From: Meghimatium bilineatum
Lineage: Eukaryota > Mollusca > Gastropoda > Stylommatophora > Philomycidae
Assembly: GCA_034231615.1 (NCBI GenBank)
Contig: CM067314.1
Location: 6,915,001 to 6,979,000 of the forward strand
Length of the DNA stretch: 64,000 nt
Direction of reading: 5' to 3'
The notes beneath the pieces are model-generated. The model was not told the origin of the DNA. It saw nothing but the letters and a program-made list of their open reading frames with translations, and made no database searches. Position numbers and translations under genes: made by a program. How positions within the stretch are numbered: the stretch's first letter is position 1; each line of letters begins with the position of its first letter. Positions 33,858-44,565 of the stretch are shown in pieces.

Positions 33858-34165
33858 TCACGTTTTCCATTGACTACTATGTATATACTTCGAGTAGCCA
33901 TGGCTATTTTTAGAATGCGATCCAAAATATATAAATATTGGCCAACCGAAAACATGGGAATAATCAAGAAAAGCAACGAAAGAAGGTCTCATTAATTCAC
34001 CTAGATGGTTCGTTATTACTTTGATGATAGCCACGCAGGGACACAACATATCATGACTGTATCCTCTCATGAGCATTGTTCCAACAGTCACAAACACTGG
34101 AGATAAAAACATGAACATATAAAGTAACAGAAACAGATGAAGACCAAGCTTAACGTTAGGTTTGA
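33858..34165 (-). other. Hydrophobic ORF of unknown identity
   Basis: The minus-strand frame opens after a stop near 34168 and reads KLGLHLFLLLYMFMFLSPVF, then VTVGTMLMRG and later PSFVAFLDYSHVFGWPIFIY: two likely membrane segments around a His/Cys-containing middle. It could be a decayed membrane-receptor exon or chance. Nothing upstream or downstream extends it. Confidence 0.2.
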
Positions 34166-34410
34166 GAAGTTGCTACTAACTTAAGACACCACCATCTCTG
34201 GCTATAAATCATCCCATACTGCATTAGCATGACGCCTGCCATTAGTCGAAGCTATAACGCTTCAAGAGGCAATTTGCAAGGATAAAACTAAAGAAAATGA
34301 ATTATTATTCATAAATAATACATACTGATAAAAAAGATAGACAGAAAAAGAGGGATGTTGGGGGAAAAAAGAAATATCGAACGCATGGCTAATCATACAC
34401 TATTTACTAA

Positions 34411-34412
<2 letters not shown>

Positions 34413-34446
<34 letters not shown>
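34413..34446. repeat. (CA)n microsatellite
   Basis: Seventeen CA dinucleotides. Confidence 0.97.
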
Positions 34447-34448
<2 letters not shown>

Positions 34449-34540
34449 CGACATGCCTAGACATATACTGTTTACTAAACACACAAACAGACACACGCAT
34501 AGAAACAATTAATACTCAACGTGATATCCAAGTGGCTACA

Positions 34541-35018
34541 ATTGTGAATTTCAATAGTACTTACGTAGAACACATGTTTTTAGAAAGTTCCACTTGAATA
34601 CGACGGACTATAACTAAAACTAAGGGGTTATGAGTATTAAACAATAAAACATACACATTACAATACACAAGACATTTTCAACGTTTCGAACCGTCAAGTT
34701 TTTCTCAAGAATATATAAAATAAACAGTGAAAAACCATGAAAACAGTTAAAACAATGTTAATTTCCCACAGAATGTTAATGAGCATTGTTTTTCACTGTT
34801 TGTTTTATATATTCTTGAGAAAAACCTGATGGTTCGAAACGTTGAAAATGTCTTGTGTATTGTAAGTTGTATGTTTTCTTGTTTACTACTCATAACCACT
34901 TAGTTTTAGTGATAGTCCGTCGTATTTAAGTGGAACTTTCTAAAAACCTGTGTTCTACGTAAGTACTATTGTTGTTAAGTTTCACGCAGTACTATCGTAT
35001 ATTGATTGTGAATTTCAA
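34541..35018. mobile_element. 450-bp inverted-repeat element with 14-bp TSD
   Basis: Two arms of about 190 bp in opposite orientation (about 34552-34745 and 34790-34971) flank a spacer of about 45 bp. The arms match by eye at about nine in ten positions. Each arm holds TTCTTGAGAAAAACYTGAYG then GTTCGAAACGTTGAAAATGT and CTTGTGTATTGTAA. The whole is bracketed by the perfect direct repeat ATTGTGAATTTCAA (34541-34554, 35005-35018), so it inserted as one unit. Related single copies occur at 36380, 46250 and 49030. The CGAAACGT words beside CTGATG resemble sequences in Penelope-like retroelement terminal repeats. That link is inference. Confidence 0.75.
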
Positions 35019-35079
35019 AGCGGTTTCTATTACTCAGAGCCTCCATATCTTTTGGTGATAACTGGCCATCACGAACAAT

Positions 35080-35235
35080 AGTTATAACATCTGCGCATCG
35101 TATATGTCACAATCTCCAGTCATTTTAATTATATCATATGTCACAATCTGCAGTGACAATCTTATGTCACAGTGACTGTCTATCATAGACAGTGGTAATT
35201 TCAACTGTATATGTGACATTAGTATGTGAGATATT
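35080..35235. repeat. Imperfect repeat of TATGTCACAATCTCCAGT, left part
   Basis: Repeated words TATGTCACAATCTSCAGT and CTATCATAGACAGTGGTWAT. Matching sequence resumes at 35640-35720 beyond a LINE fragment. Confidence 0.6.
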
Positions 35236-35239
35236 TTTT

Positions 35240-35600
35240 TAGAAAAACTGTGTCACCAGAAGAGACAGACGGAGACATTAAGATATCGGGAAAGAAATAA
35301 AGACCATTTCAAGTCAAGACTACATCGAGAGACAGAAAGCTAGGTAGTTTTGTCATGTCATGAGAATGGAACCACCGCAACCAGCACTTCGTGAATACGA
35401 CAGCACAAGATCAGGCTACAAGGCACGGGGAAGACCCAGAACTAGGTGTTCACAGAAACATTAAAGAGGCACGGGCTGAACATGGCCATGGCCAATGCGA
35501 GTCAAATGGCCAAAGATATACGACGCCATATTTCCCGCTCTCTCCCACCCCACGACGCGTAACGGCACAAGAGAAAATGACAATAAAGAGATAGATATAC
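35240..35600 (+). mobile_element. LINE-G 3' end
   Basis: Broken plus-strand frames give HVMRMEPPQPALREYDSTRS, GYKARGRPRTR, parallel to HIMRMHHEKLPVQAYNQMRS, GYKARGRPRKRW at 55.4 kb (minus). It ends near CAATAAAGAGATAGATA and lies within an older tandem repeat. Confidence 0.7.
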
Positions 35601-36379
35601 TTCACACTTCCAGTCACTGTCAACGCAAGTGATCATTTCAACAGCATATGCCTACATCACAATCTCCAGTCCATGTCCAATCATAGACAGTGGTTATTTA
35701 CCTATATATGTCAATTTATCCAGCGGCTGATCAGAATGTGGAGAATTTAATTACACAAATCAGTTGTCCAAATCTATTCGTCATTGATATATTTACGCTA
35801 ACGTGATCCCCCCTCGTATTGTTAGCGGATATAACAGATATTGCGCTGTGTCAACAAATCACGCGCGTCTAGCCACCCGTGTATCAACTGTACACAATCC
35901 AGTTATCATTCAATCTGACCTGATAATTCTCCAGTACAAGAAAGATTGTTTCTAGACATGTCAATGACAATTTTGTTATCAATCCCAATAACGTACTTTT
36001 CTTTTTCTTCTGGTATCTTTTATATCAGTATTTGTATTACCAGCAATCATTAAAAACGCATCACTTTGTTTTAAGCGTAGTAATTTTAATGATACTGAAT
36101 TTAAAAGACACAAAACAAGTAAATTTACAAATATGATCCATTTTACGGACTTAAATGTGCATTTTTTCTAAAAAGTGAACAAATTCAGGACCGTCACATA
36201 AGCAGCTATCTACACTTCGGTTACAAAAATGATAATCAATAAAAGATAGTACTGCTAGTAGAACAGAATGAAAATAATACGTGGAAGACAGGTAATGGAG
36301 TTCTACTGGATAACGACTGACATATTATCATTTTCGGATGCCTACATGAATTAATATACAAAACAAAACACATAATATA
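35601..36379. other. Unassigned sequence
   Basis: The first 120 bp continues the repeat interrupted by LINE-G. The rest shows no recognisable gene or repeat. Confidence 0.4.
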
Positions 36380-36460
36380 ATCATACAAATGACAATACAC
36401 AGGACATAATCGACGTTTCGTACCAAAAAGCCTTTGTCAAGGTACGCACATAACATAAAA
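36380..36460 (-). mobile_element. Single copy of the CGAAACGT element
   Basis: Minus strand: CCTTGACAAAGGCTTTTTGG, TACGAAACGTCGATTATGTC, CTGTGTATTGTCA. This matches the arm core of 34541-35018 (GAAACGTTGAAAATGTCTTG and TGTATTGTA). Confidence 0.6.
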
Positions 36461-36479
36461 ACTGGTTATGTTGGGGTGT

Positions 36480-36658
36480 CTGTTTTGCCAGCAAAAGGAG
36501 TGAAATAACCGTCGCACCTTGCATGCGCTGACAATTCTCCTAGTACCAGGTGTAAATAATTCTTACAGCTGACGGGAATTGAACCTGGTCCATTCGAGAA
36601 GCACCGAATCGCTCTGCAACACCCAGTAAGCAGGTTTTCCGTACTTGATCAACCACAT
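36480..36658 (-). mobile_element. tRNA-derived SINE (second family), minus copy
   Basis: The minus strand starts GGATGTGGTTGATCAAGTAC and has the B box GGTTCAATTCC at 36585-36575, then TCAGCTGTAAGAATTATTTA and a body ending near CTTTTGCTGGCAAAAC. It matches 9803-9946 in the head. Confidence 0.72.
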
Positions 36659-36740
36659 CCTGGTTCAATTCCCTTCAGTTGTAAGAATTATTTTCATTTA
36701 TCTTCATGCTTCCTACTTGAATTTACTTGTACCATGTGGA
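36659..36740 (+). mobile_element. tRNA-derived SINE (second family), plus fragment
   Basis: B box GGTTCAATTCC at 36662-36672, then TCAGTTGTAAGAATTATTTT and CTTCATGCTTCCTACTTGAA, as at 9880-9946. It abuts the minus copy head to head. Confidence 0.65.
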
Positions 36741-37466
36741 GGAGCTGATATCTGAGTTGCTCCTAAGAAGCGGTCGTGCAAATGCATCTTTTGAATTTGG
36801 CGATCTTGAGCTACCATTGTTACTTACACGAAGTTGGTCAAGTCTGGGACGGTCATTTATTGTACCTTCAGCCTCTCATTCAGCCTCACTATAGCCGAAT
36901 GGTCATAATTAAAATGTCTGACACCTTCTCTGGTCACATACCATTCCTCAGCATACCAACAACCTGCCATCGCTTTAGTGACGAAAAACCAACGCAGCGG
37001 AAACACAAATATACACTTCGTTCCGATGAAAACAAAAGATAACGTTCTACTCCCTGAAACTTTACTAATCTGTAAGACTATGCCAAATTTCAACTTGATT
37101 CGATTTAGTAATATGGCCAGAATTCAGCAATTTTATTTTTTGTACATGAAGCACGCAAAATTGTATTAAAACATAACAATGACAATAAAAAGGGGAAAAA
37201 ATTGAAGTTAACCCGTACACATTCATGTGAATTGAAAATCACTCATTGAAATAAACAATGCACAGATGATAAATGCACAGATAAGGCCATGCTTTTGTAA
37301 TGATTTCTGGTACATAATATATATTGCTATTCTGACAATAATTCCAACTCAAGTTGCATTTGCTTGTTTGCAACTGTTTCATTTTACGCTCCTCTGGTGT
37401 GACTTGTCGCTAAAAGAAATCGTGTTTAACAATTTTATATTGGGACAAAATATGAGATTGAATAAA
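36741..37466. other. Unassigned sequence
   Basis: Several 60-100 residue ORFs without domains. The 36857-37093 minus ORF contains CRYNDHSAIV-like sequence but cannot be assigned. Confidence 0.35.
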
Positions 37467-38160
37467 AAAAAACCCGTAACCCGTCAGGGGCGTAGAGGTA
37501 CTATATTGGATGCTTCAGCACACAGAGTCAGGGTAGTAGAGGCACCACATTGGATGCTTCAGCACACAGAGTCAGGGTAGTAGAGGTACATTGGATGCTT
37601 CGGCACACAGAGTCGGGGAAGTAGAGGTACCACATTGGATGCTTCAGCACTTGAGTCAGGGAAGTAGAGGTACCACATTGGATGCGTCAGCACAGAGTCA
37701 GGGTAGTAGAGGTACCACATTGGATGCTTCAGCACAAAGAATCTTCCATATATTTCCATCTTCAACGATGCGGAGGAGTGAGGGAAAAAATCTTGTCCTG
37801 TCCATTCCTTTATTTTGTCTGTCCATGTCTTTATTTGCCCTTCCTCTGCTTCTCCCCCCCCCCCATCTTCGACAGTTCCCTGCAGTATTGTTTTTGACAA
37901 AGAATCATGTCTGCATACATGCCCAAACCATGCTAGTTTTCGTCGTTTCACTATTGAAAGCAATTATTCTTGTAGACCAGCATACATCTCTACTTTGTTT
38001 CTTAAGTAAACATTGGTATTATGTTCCCGATAGGAAATTCGTAGAATTCGTCTGTAGCATGTGTACTCGAAAGCCTGTTATCGTATCTCCATGGCCGCAG
38101 TGAGTGACCAACTCTTACAACCATACAGCACAACAGGCAATACATTGTAAGGACAGCTGG
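37467..38160 (-). mobile_element. LINE-F 3' end with amplified 3' UTR
   Basis: The minus strand encodes IVKRRKLAWFGHVCRHDSLS, KTILQGTVEDG and KTWTDKIKEWTGQDFF, a LINE C-terminus, followed by a 3' UTR ending GGGTTACGGGTTTTTTTTTA. It matches 43625-44030. Within the UTR, a ~44-bp segment (CACATTGGATGCTTCAGCAC, GTCAGGGTAGTAGAGGTAC) is repeated about six times at 37487-37735. The 43.6-kb copy has it once. Confidence 0.82.
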
Positions 38161-38289
38161 AGAGGAGATAGGCACCGCTAGCTAAACCTTTCGTCCACTG
38201 AAATACTACAATGGATAACTATAATTATATAATTGCACGATTAATAATCATTTTATTAACAATATATACATATCCACAAACATCCAGAC

Positions 38290-38389
38290 TACCAACATAT
38301 CATCAAGTGCCGTGTCCGCAACGAATATTGTCTGCAACAGACCTCCAACATATCATGTCTCTTGTTTTGGTGGTGCACTCTGCTAGACT
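38290..38389 (-). mobile_element. LINE-C fragment, left of a nested LINE-A
   Basis: TCATCAAGTGCCGTGTCCGC through GGTGGTGCACTCTGCTAGAC matches 56415-56500. It is interrupted at 38389 and resumes at 39094. Confidence 0.75.
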
Positions 38390-39093
38390 TACATCAAACA
38401 TGCGAAACCTTTAATATAAAGATAAATATAGAGAAGACTGAAGTAATAAAGATAAGAAAAACTGAAAGAAATTCTAATATATATATTTTGGAAGCAACAG
38501 AATTAAACAAGTATCACATACCTGGGAAGTAATATAACAACAGACGGCAAGAGCAGCAAAGAAATACACAATAGATGTAGTAAAGCATACCAAGCCCTAG
38601 GACAAATGACACCAATCTTCAGAAACAAATATGTAGATTTAAACACCAAAATAACACTATTTAAAACAAGTATTATACCAACGCCGTGTTACCAAAGCCA
38701 AACATGAACAAAGACAGCACAAGATAAACGTCAACTTGTGACAGCTGACAGCTTGCACAGAATCCTAGGAATATCGCTAAGAGACATAGTAAGAAATGAG
38801 GACATTAGACAAAGAACCGGTAGCACTCCAATCTTGGAATATATTAAGAGACACCAGATAAAATGATTTGCACACATCAGCAGACTACCATCAGACAGCA
38901 TACCACAGCAAGCTATGCTACACAGATACAGTAAAGCCAGACCTAGAGGCCGACCACAAAAACGATGGACCACCGACATAAAAGAGGCGACAAAGTTCAC
39001 AATATACTCAGCACACACGAGGACCATCTCCAGAAAACCCTTCTATCCCTAACGCTGAAAGGCAACAAAGGGTTTAGCGAATAGATAGATAGA
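38390..39093 (+). mobile_element. LINE-A, 5'-truncated, with 10-bp TSD
   Basis: A 704-bp insertion bracketed by CTGCTAGACT (38380-38389 and 39094-39103). Broken frames code INIEKTEVIKIRKTER, GSNITTDGKSSKEIHNRCSK, AYQALGQMTPIFRN, RILGISLRDIVRNEDIRQRT and RGRPQKRWTTDIKEATKF. The 3' end reads AACAAAGGGTTTAGCGAATA and a short GATAGATA tail, the ancestral form of the tail that became the 790-bp array at 7.1 kb. Confidence 0.88.
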
Positions 39094-39126
39094 CTGCTAG
39101 ACTGTAACCTGTCCATCTTGTGATGT
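39094..39126 (-). mobile_element. LINE-C fragment, right of nested LINE-A
   Basis: CTGCTAGACTGTAACCTGTC and CATCTTGTGATG restores the sequence seen uninterrupted at 11485-11512 and 56489-56520. Confidence 0.75.
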
Positions 39127-39356
39127 TACAAAAGATACCAACAGATAGTATGCCACAAATAGTCATGACGCATAGACACACTGCTGTAAAGCCAGAGGTA
39201 GACCATGTAAAAGATGAACTACACAAATAAAAGAAGCTACGGGAACAAGACTACAAACAGCACACAGGGAGGCCATCTCCAGAAAATGCTTTTACCCCTA
39301 ACGCCGCGAGGCACAAAAGAGTCACAGCGCACATATATATATATATATATATATAT
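39127..39356 (+). mobile_element. LINE-A-related 3' end with AT tail
   Basis: ACCAACAGATAGTATGCCAC, GAGGTAGACCATGTAAAAGA and AGGCCATCTCCAGAAAATGC parallel the LINE-A C-terminus and the copy at 53555. It ends in (AT)11 rather than GATA, so it is a sister subfamily. Confidence 0.68.
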
Positions 39357-39667
39357 CTTGCTTAGTAACTATTTTACTAACATTATATATTTCAGGCATG
39401 GGAAATATTTGAAAACAAGTTATGTGACAATTCTGGGAAATGCATGGGAACAAGTTAGATGACAATTTCAACATTAGTTTGTTGATGATTTTGAATTGTT
39501 ATCGCATTATGGTGTAAGTTTGGGTATATACACAATTTTATTGTGTGTTTTAAACGTTGTTGTTTTGTCTTGTATGTATATCAAATACCTTGTACAATAC
39601 TCTATATAAACCAAATAATGTAATAATATTCGTCCAACCATTTCTGAATATGTGGATGTCAACTTGT
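39357..39667. other. Unassigned sequence
   Basis: Contains a short imperfect repeat of GGGAAAT/CAAGTTA-GTGACAATT words. No gene. Confidence 0.4.
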
Positions 39668-39788
39668 AGATGCGAACAACGTTGTTAGACAACAGTGGTC
39701 ATGATACAAGATGTGAACAACGTTGTTAGACAACAGTGGTCATGATACAAGATGTGAACAACGTTGTTAGACAACAGTGGTCATTATA
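39668..39788. repeat. 42-bp tandem repeat, 3 units
   Basis: Three units of GCGAACAACGTTGTTAGACA continuing ACAGTGGTCATGATACAAGA. The AACAACGTTGTT core is a 12-bp palindrome. Confidence 0.94.
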
Positions 39789-39839
39789 CAAATGTTAACA
39801 TTAATTTAAAAACCACATTGTTAAAAATATTTTTTTCTT

Positions 39840-40135
39840 TAGCAATATGGAATGTCTTATACTTTGTTAACATTATAGAATGTCTTGTATTTTGCTAACA
39901 TTATGGAATGTCTTGTATTTTGCTAACATTATGGAGTATCTTGTATTTTGCTAACATTATGGAATGTCTTGTATTTTGCTAACATTATGGAATGTCTTGT
40001 ATTTTGCTAACATTATGGAATATCTTGTATTTTGCTAACATTATGGAATGTCTTGTATTTTGCTAACATTATGGAATATCTTGTATTTTGCTAACATTAT
40101 GGAATATCTTGTATTTTGCTAACATTATGGAATAG
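39840..40135. repeat. 28-bp minisatellite
   Basis: About 10 units of TGTCTTGTATTTTGCTAACA plus TTATGGAA. Confidence 0.96.
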
Positions 40136-40204
40136 TTTTTATTGTGACACATGTAGCTAAACATAACAGAACACAATACATAATTCTTGTAATAAATATA
40201 AACT

Positions 40205-41105
40205 CAAAACATAACACAAATAACAAATATAACACACGTAACAAATATAACACACGTAACAAATATAACACGTAACAAATATAACACACGTAGCAAATAT
40301 AACACGTAACAAATATAACACACGTAGCAAATATAACACGTAACAAATATAACACACGTAACAAATATAACACACGTAGCAAATATAACACACGTAACAA
40401 ATATAACACACGTAGCAAATATAACACGTAACAAATATAACACACGTAACAAATATAACACACGTAGCAAATATAACACACGTAACAAATATAACACACG
40501 TAGCAAATATAACACGTAACAAATATAACACACGTAACAAATATAACACACGTAACAAATATAACACACGTAGCAAATATAACACGTAACAAATATAACA
40601 CACGTAGCAAATATAACACGTAACAAATATAACACACGTAACAAATATAACACACGTAACAAATATAACACACGTAACAAATATAACACACGTAGCAAAT
40701 ATAACACGTAACAAATATAACACACGTAGCAAATATAACACGTAACAAATATAACACACGTAACAAATATAACACACGTAACAAATATAACACACGTAAC
40801 AAATATAACACACGTAGCAAATATAACATGTAACAAATATAACACACGTAACAAATATAACACATGTAACAAATATAACACACGTAACAAATATAACACG
40901 TAACATATATAACACGTAACAAATATGACACGTAACAAATATAACACGTAACAAATATAACACACGTAATAAATATAACACGTAACAAATATAACACGTA
41001 ACAAATATAACACACGTAGCAAATATAACACGTAACAAATATAACACACGTAACAAATATAATACACGTAACAAATATAACACACGTAACAAATATAACA
41101 CACTT
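40205..41105. repeat. 18/16-bp minisatellite, ~900 bp
   Basis: Units AACACACGTARCAAATAT (18 bp) and AACACGTAACAAATAT (16 bp). Since the 16-bp units shift frame and no frame contains a stop, three long overlapping minus-strand ORFs (about 300-330 residues) appear, all artefacts. Confidence 0.97.
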
Positions 41106-41500
41106 GAGCATCAATAATGTTTAGGAATGCGGGCGGGTCTTGTTTAGCTAAAAATCTCTTAATATAAACATGTCATTTCAATAACGGAACAAAATATCAA
41201 ACTTTGTAACGTCCTGAGAGTAATGACCCAGACTGATGCCAGGAACATGTACCGGGAAGACACGTCATGTATGATTTAATGAAAGTTGGTACGTGCCTAA
41301 CTTTCATCTTTCACTAACGCCTGTCTGTATATCGTTCTTTATACGCCTGTCTGGGTCTTGTATTCCTACCAGCGTCTCTATTGTGGAGATTCTCATTTCT
41401 ACTGATACTAGCTCGGCTTTAATGACATCAAGTTTTCTTGTGTTTTTAGCCAAGTTTTGCCTATTTTCTGGTATAGTATAGTATATCTCTTTTATGCCCT
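41106..41500 (-). other. Possible coiled-coil coding remnant
   Basis: The minus strand at 41480-41290 reads PENRQNLAKNTRKLDVIKAE, LVSVEMRISTIETLVGIQD, a heptad-like helical pattern of the kind seen in LINE ORF1 proteins. No start, RNA-binding domain or downstream ORF2 is attached. Weakly supported. Confidence 0.25.
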
Positions 41501-41830
41501 CCTAATATCATGATAATAGTCAAGTCTTGCATCTTTCATAATGATAATAGTCAAGTCTTGCATCTTTTCTAATATAATGTTAATAGTCAAGTCTTGCATC
41601 TTTTCGAATATAATGATAATAGTCAAGTCTTGCATCTTTCCTAATATAATGTTAATAGTCAAGTCTTGCATCTTTCCTAATATAATGTTAATAGTCAAGT
41701 CTTGCATCTTTCCTAATATAATGATAATAGTCACATGTTACGCCTCCTTCTGATATCATGGCAATAGGTATGTGTAACGCCCCCTTCTATCATTAAGAAA
41801 ATATTCAAATGTTACATTCCTTTTATCATG
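41500..41830. repeat. ~36-bp tandem repeat
   Basis: About 6 units of TAATAGTCAAGTCTTGCATC plus TTTCCTAATATAATGT, then decayed units with ATGTTACGCCTCC. Confidence 0.93.
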
Positions 41831-41834
41831 AGGA

Positions 41835-43070
41835 TAATATAATATGCATCAAATAACAAAGCACCAGGAATAAACGGCACAGCTATTGAACTAATAAAAA
41901 TGCTAACAGGGACAGGTATAAGGTGGCTACACAGACTGTTCAACGTGATATGGAAGACACAACAGACACCACAGGAGTGGAATACGGCGGTGATTGTTCC
42001 CATCTGGAAGAAAAAAGGCTGTAAGAGGGACTGCAATAAGTATAGAGGCATATCACTCTAAGCCACATAGGAACAATCTTTAGTAAGATACTTGAGAGAA
42101 GAATACGCTCATATGTAGAACCACAACTCAACAACACACAATTAGGTTTTCGGAAAAATAAAAGCTGTACAGATGCAATCTTCGCCCTCAAACAACTTTT
42201 AGAAAGTGGGAAAGTACATAACCAAGACTTATATTTGGCTTTCGTGTACCAAGAGAAAGTTTTTTACAGAGTGGATAGAGCACAACTATGGATAACAGAC
42301 ATATGGAGTTCCCCAACATCTGATAAGCCTATGTCAGAGCATATACGTCAATAGTCAATGCGCAGTAAGAACGAGCACAGGTACATCCAATAATTTCCAA
42401 ATTCACTCGGGAATGAGACTGGGATGTGTACTATCCCCCCTATTGTTCATAACATACATAGATCACATTTGTAAAGTAGCAAAGACAGCAGAAGAAAATA
42501 ATCTGACGGATAACTTAAACAAATTTATATTTACAAACGACCAAGTACTAGTACAATCATCAGAAGAGCAATTACAAAGACATATAGACAGGTTACATCA
42601 AACATGCCATACCTTTAACATGAAGATAAATATAGAAAAGACCGATGTAATGAAGATAGAAAGAACAGAAAAAAACACCAATATATACATATATATTGAT
42701 AACCAGACTTAACCAAGTGACAGAATTGACATACTTAGGATGTAATATAATAATAGACGGCAAGAGCAGCAAAGAAATACACAATAGATGTAATAAAGCA
42801 TACCAAGCCCTAGGGCAAATGACACCAATCTTCAGAAACAAAAAAAAAGATTTAAACACCAAAATAACACTATTCAAAACTGATTATTATGCCAACTCTG
42901 TGCTACAAAAGTAAAGCATTGACATCGGCAGCACATAACAAACGTAAACTTGTGACAGCTGAAATGGCATGCTTACGCAGAATCCTAGAAATATCGCTAA
43001 GAGACAGAGTGAGGAATGAGGACATAGACCAAAAAACGGCACTAACCCAATTACAAGAACAATATTCAAA
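41835..43070 (+). mobile_element. LINE-A reverse transcriptase, inactive
   Basis: Longest LINE copy here. Plus-strand frames encode NNKAPGINGTAIELIKM (finger), WNTAVIVPIWKKKGC, CNKYRGISL, QLGFRKNKSCTDAIFALKQL, MRLGCVLSPLLFITYIDHIC and NIEKTDVMKIERTE. At 42530-42541 the catalytic FADD box reads F-T-N-D: the first metal-binding Asp is Asn, so the enzyme is dead. Stops and shifts occur at about 42060, 42350 and 42715. It lacks any endonuclease domain and its 3' end near 43070 is cut off by an opposing LINE-B. RTE-like or a related clade; clade not certain. Confidence 0.88.
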
Positions 43071-43570
43071 TCTTGTTATGTTATGTTATGTTCCTCCAGG
43101 GCCATAGGCGGCGCATAGGGCAGAAACCATAGCCTTCCATTTCTGCCTTTGTATTGCCAGGTCTTTCAATTGTTGCGTGTTGTTTAGGTTCATTGACATG
43201 CCTTCTCTATTAATGGTTCTTCGTAGAGTTTCTCTAGGTCTCCCTCTTTTCTTACTCCAGGTGGCCCCCAATATAGTGACTGCTGGGGAGTTTTTAGGCT
43301 CTTCATTCTGAGAACATGGCCGATGTAAGTCCAACGCCTTTGTCTAATGAAGGAAGATATATAGGTTCGTTTGCTCTTATAGTAGTGTTAGATTTAAAGT
43401 CACTCCACTTAACATTCAGAATGGTACGTAGGCATTTGTTTTCAAAGGAGTCGAGTCTCTTATCTGTGGCTTTTGTGGCTTTCCAACTTTCTTCCCTTCT
43501 AATATACAAATATAAAATCCCTTCTTTCATGAGGACAGTATTCAACCGTTACGTCTCTTTTATCAAGATA
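43071..43570 (-). mobile_element. LINE-B 3' half
   Basis: The minus strand encodes RLDSFENKCLRTILNVKWSD, then KKRGRPRETLRRTINREGMS and the terminus LCAAYGPGGT-stop, followed by an AACATAACATAACATAACA tail. There is one frameshift near 43310. Homologues: 30580-30845 (minus), 56645-56837 (plus). Confidence 0.82.
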
Positions 43571-43624
43571 ACAATAAGTTATATCCTTTCTGTTATAATG
43601 ACCATAATAATAATGACCTGCATA

Positions 43625-44030
43625 TCAATCATCAATCAATCAATCAATAAACCCGTAACCCTTCAGGGTCGTAGGGGTACCACATTGGATGCCTCAGCAC
43701 ACAGAGTCCTCTAGCGAATTATATCCTCAGCGATGCGGATGTGTGTGGAAATATCTTGCCCTGTCCATTCCTTGATGTTGTCTGTCCATGACTTTATTTG
43801 ACCTCCTCTGCTTCTTCCACCCTCGACAGTTTCCTGCAGTATTGTTTTTGACAAGGAATCATGCCTGCATACATGTCCGAATAATACTAGTTTCGTCGAT
43901 TCACTATTGAAAACTTTGGTTCTTGTACACTTGCATACATCTCTACTTTATTTCTTACGTACACATTGGTCTTATGTTCCCCATAGGACATTCATAGAAT
44001 TCGTCTGTAACATTTGACCTGCATTTATAT
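43625..44030 (-). mobile_element. LINE-F 3' end, unamplified UTR
   Basis: Minus-strand match to 37467-38160. The 3' UTR segment CACATTGGATGCCTCAGCAC is present once, and the element ends GGGTTTATTGATTGATTGAT (TTGA repeats). It shows the pre-expansion state of the 37.5-kb copy. Confidence 0.8.
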
Positions 44031-44206
44031 CCACAGCAGTGTTGATTCCCATCTTACTAGAGAATCAGTTGTGGTAACTAGCGCTAATATTTACTCTGTA
44101 TTGCTGCTATTCCTTCACGAGCTCTAATTGCTGGCATTGTATATTGTTCATCCTTAGAAACCGCAGGCCATAGGCAACCACTGATAGGACAAACCGGTTA
44201 AAGAGT
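44031..44206. other. Unassigned sequence
   Basis: No supported feature. A minus ORF carrying the neighbouring array into it is not a gene. Confidence 0.35.
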
Positions 44207-44565
44207 AGTTCAAGCAATGTTCTAGGTGTCGCTGCTGCAAGCAATGTTCTAGGTGTCGCTGCTGCAAGCAATGTTCTAGGTGTCGCTGCTGCAAGCAATG
44301 TTCTAGGTGTCGCTGCTGCAAGCAATGTTCTAGGTGTCGCTGCTGCAAGCAATGTTCTAGGTGTCGCTGCTGCAAGCAATGTTCTAGGTGTCGCTGCTGC
44401 AAGCAATGTTCTAGGTGTCGCTGCTGCAAGCAATGTTCTAGGTGTCGCTGCTGCAAGCAATGTTCTAGGTGTCGCTGCTGCAAGCAATGTTCTAGGTGTC
44501 GCTGCTGCAAGCAATGTTCTAGGTGTCGCTGCTACAAGCAATGTTCTAGGTGTCGCTGCTGTCGT
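44207..44565. repeat. 27-bp minisatellite, 13 units
   Basis: Thirteen almost identical units of CAAGCAATGTTCTAGGTGTC plus GCTGCTG. Unlike most arrays here it is GC-rich. The frame-preserving period creates (AATPRTLLA)n and (QQRHLEHCL)n false ORFs. Confidence 0.97.

Noticed and set aside
39214-39462. 82-residue plus ORF
   Set aside because: It combines LINE-A 3' sequence with an AT microsatellite.
40125-41114. Three overlapping minus-strand ORFs of ~300-330 residues (Cys/Tyr/Val rich)
   Set aside because: Frames of the 16/18-bp array. They look membrane-like only because of composition.
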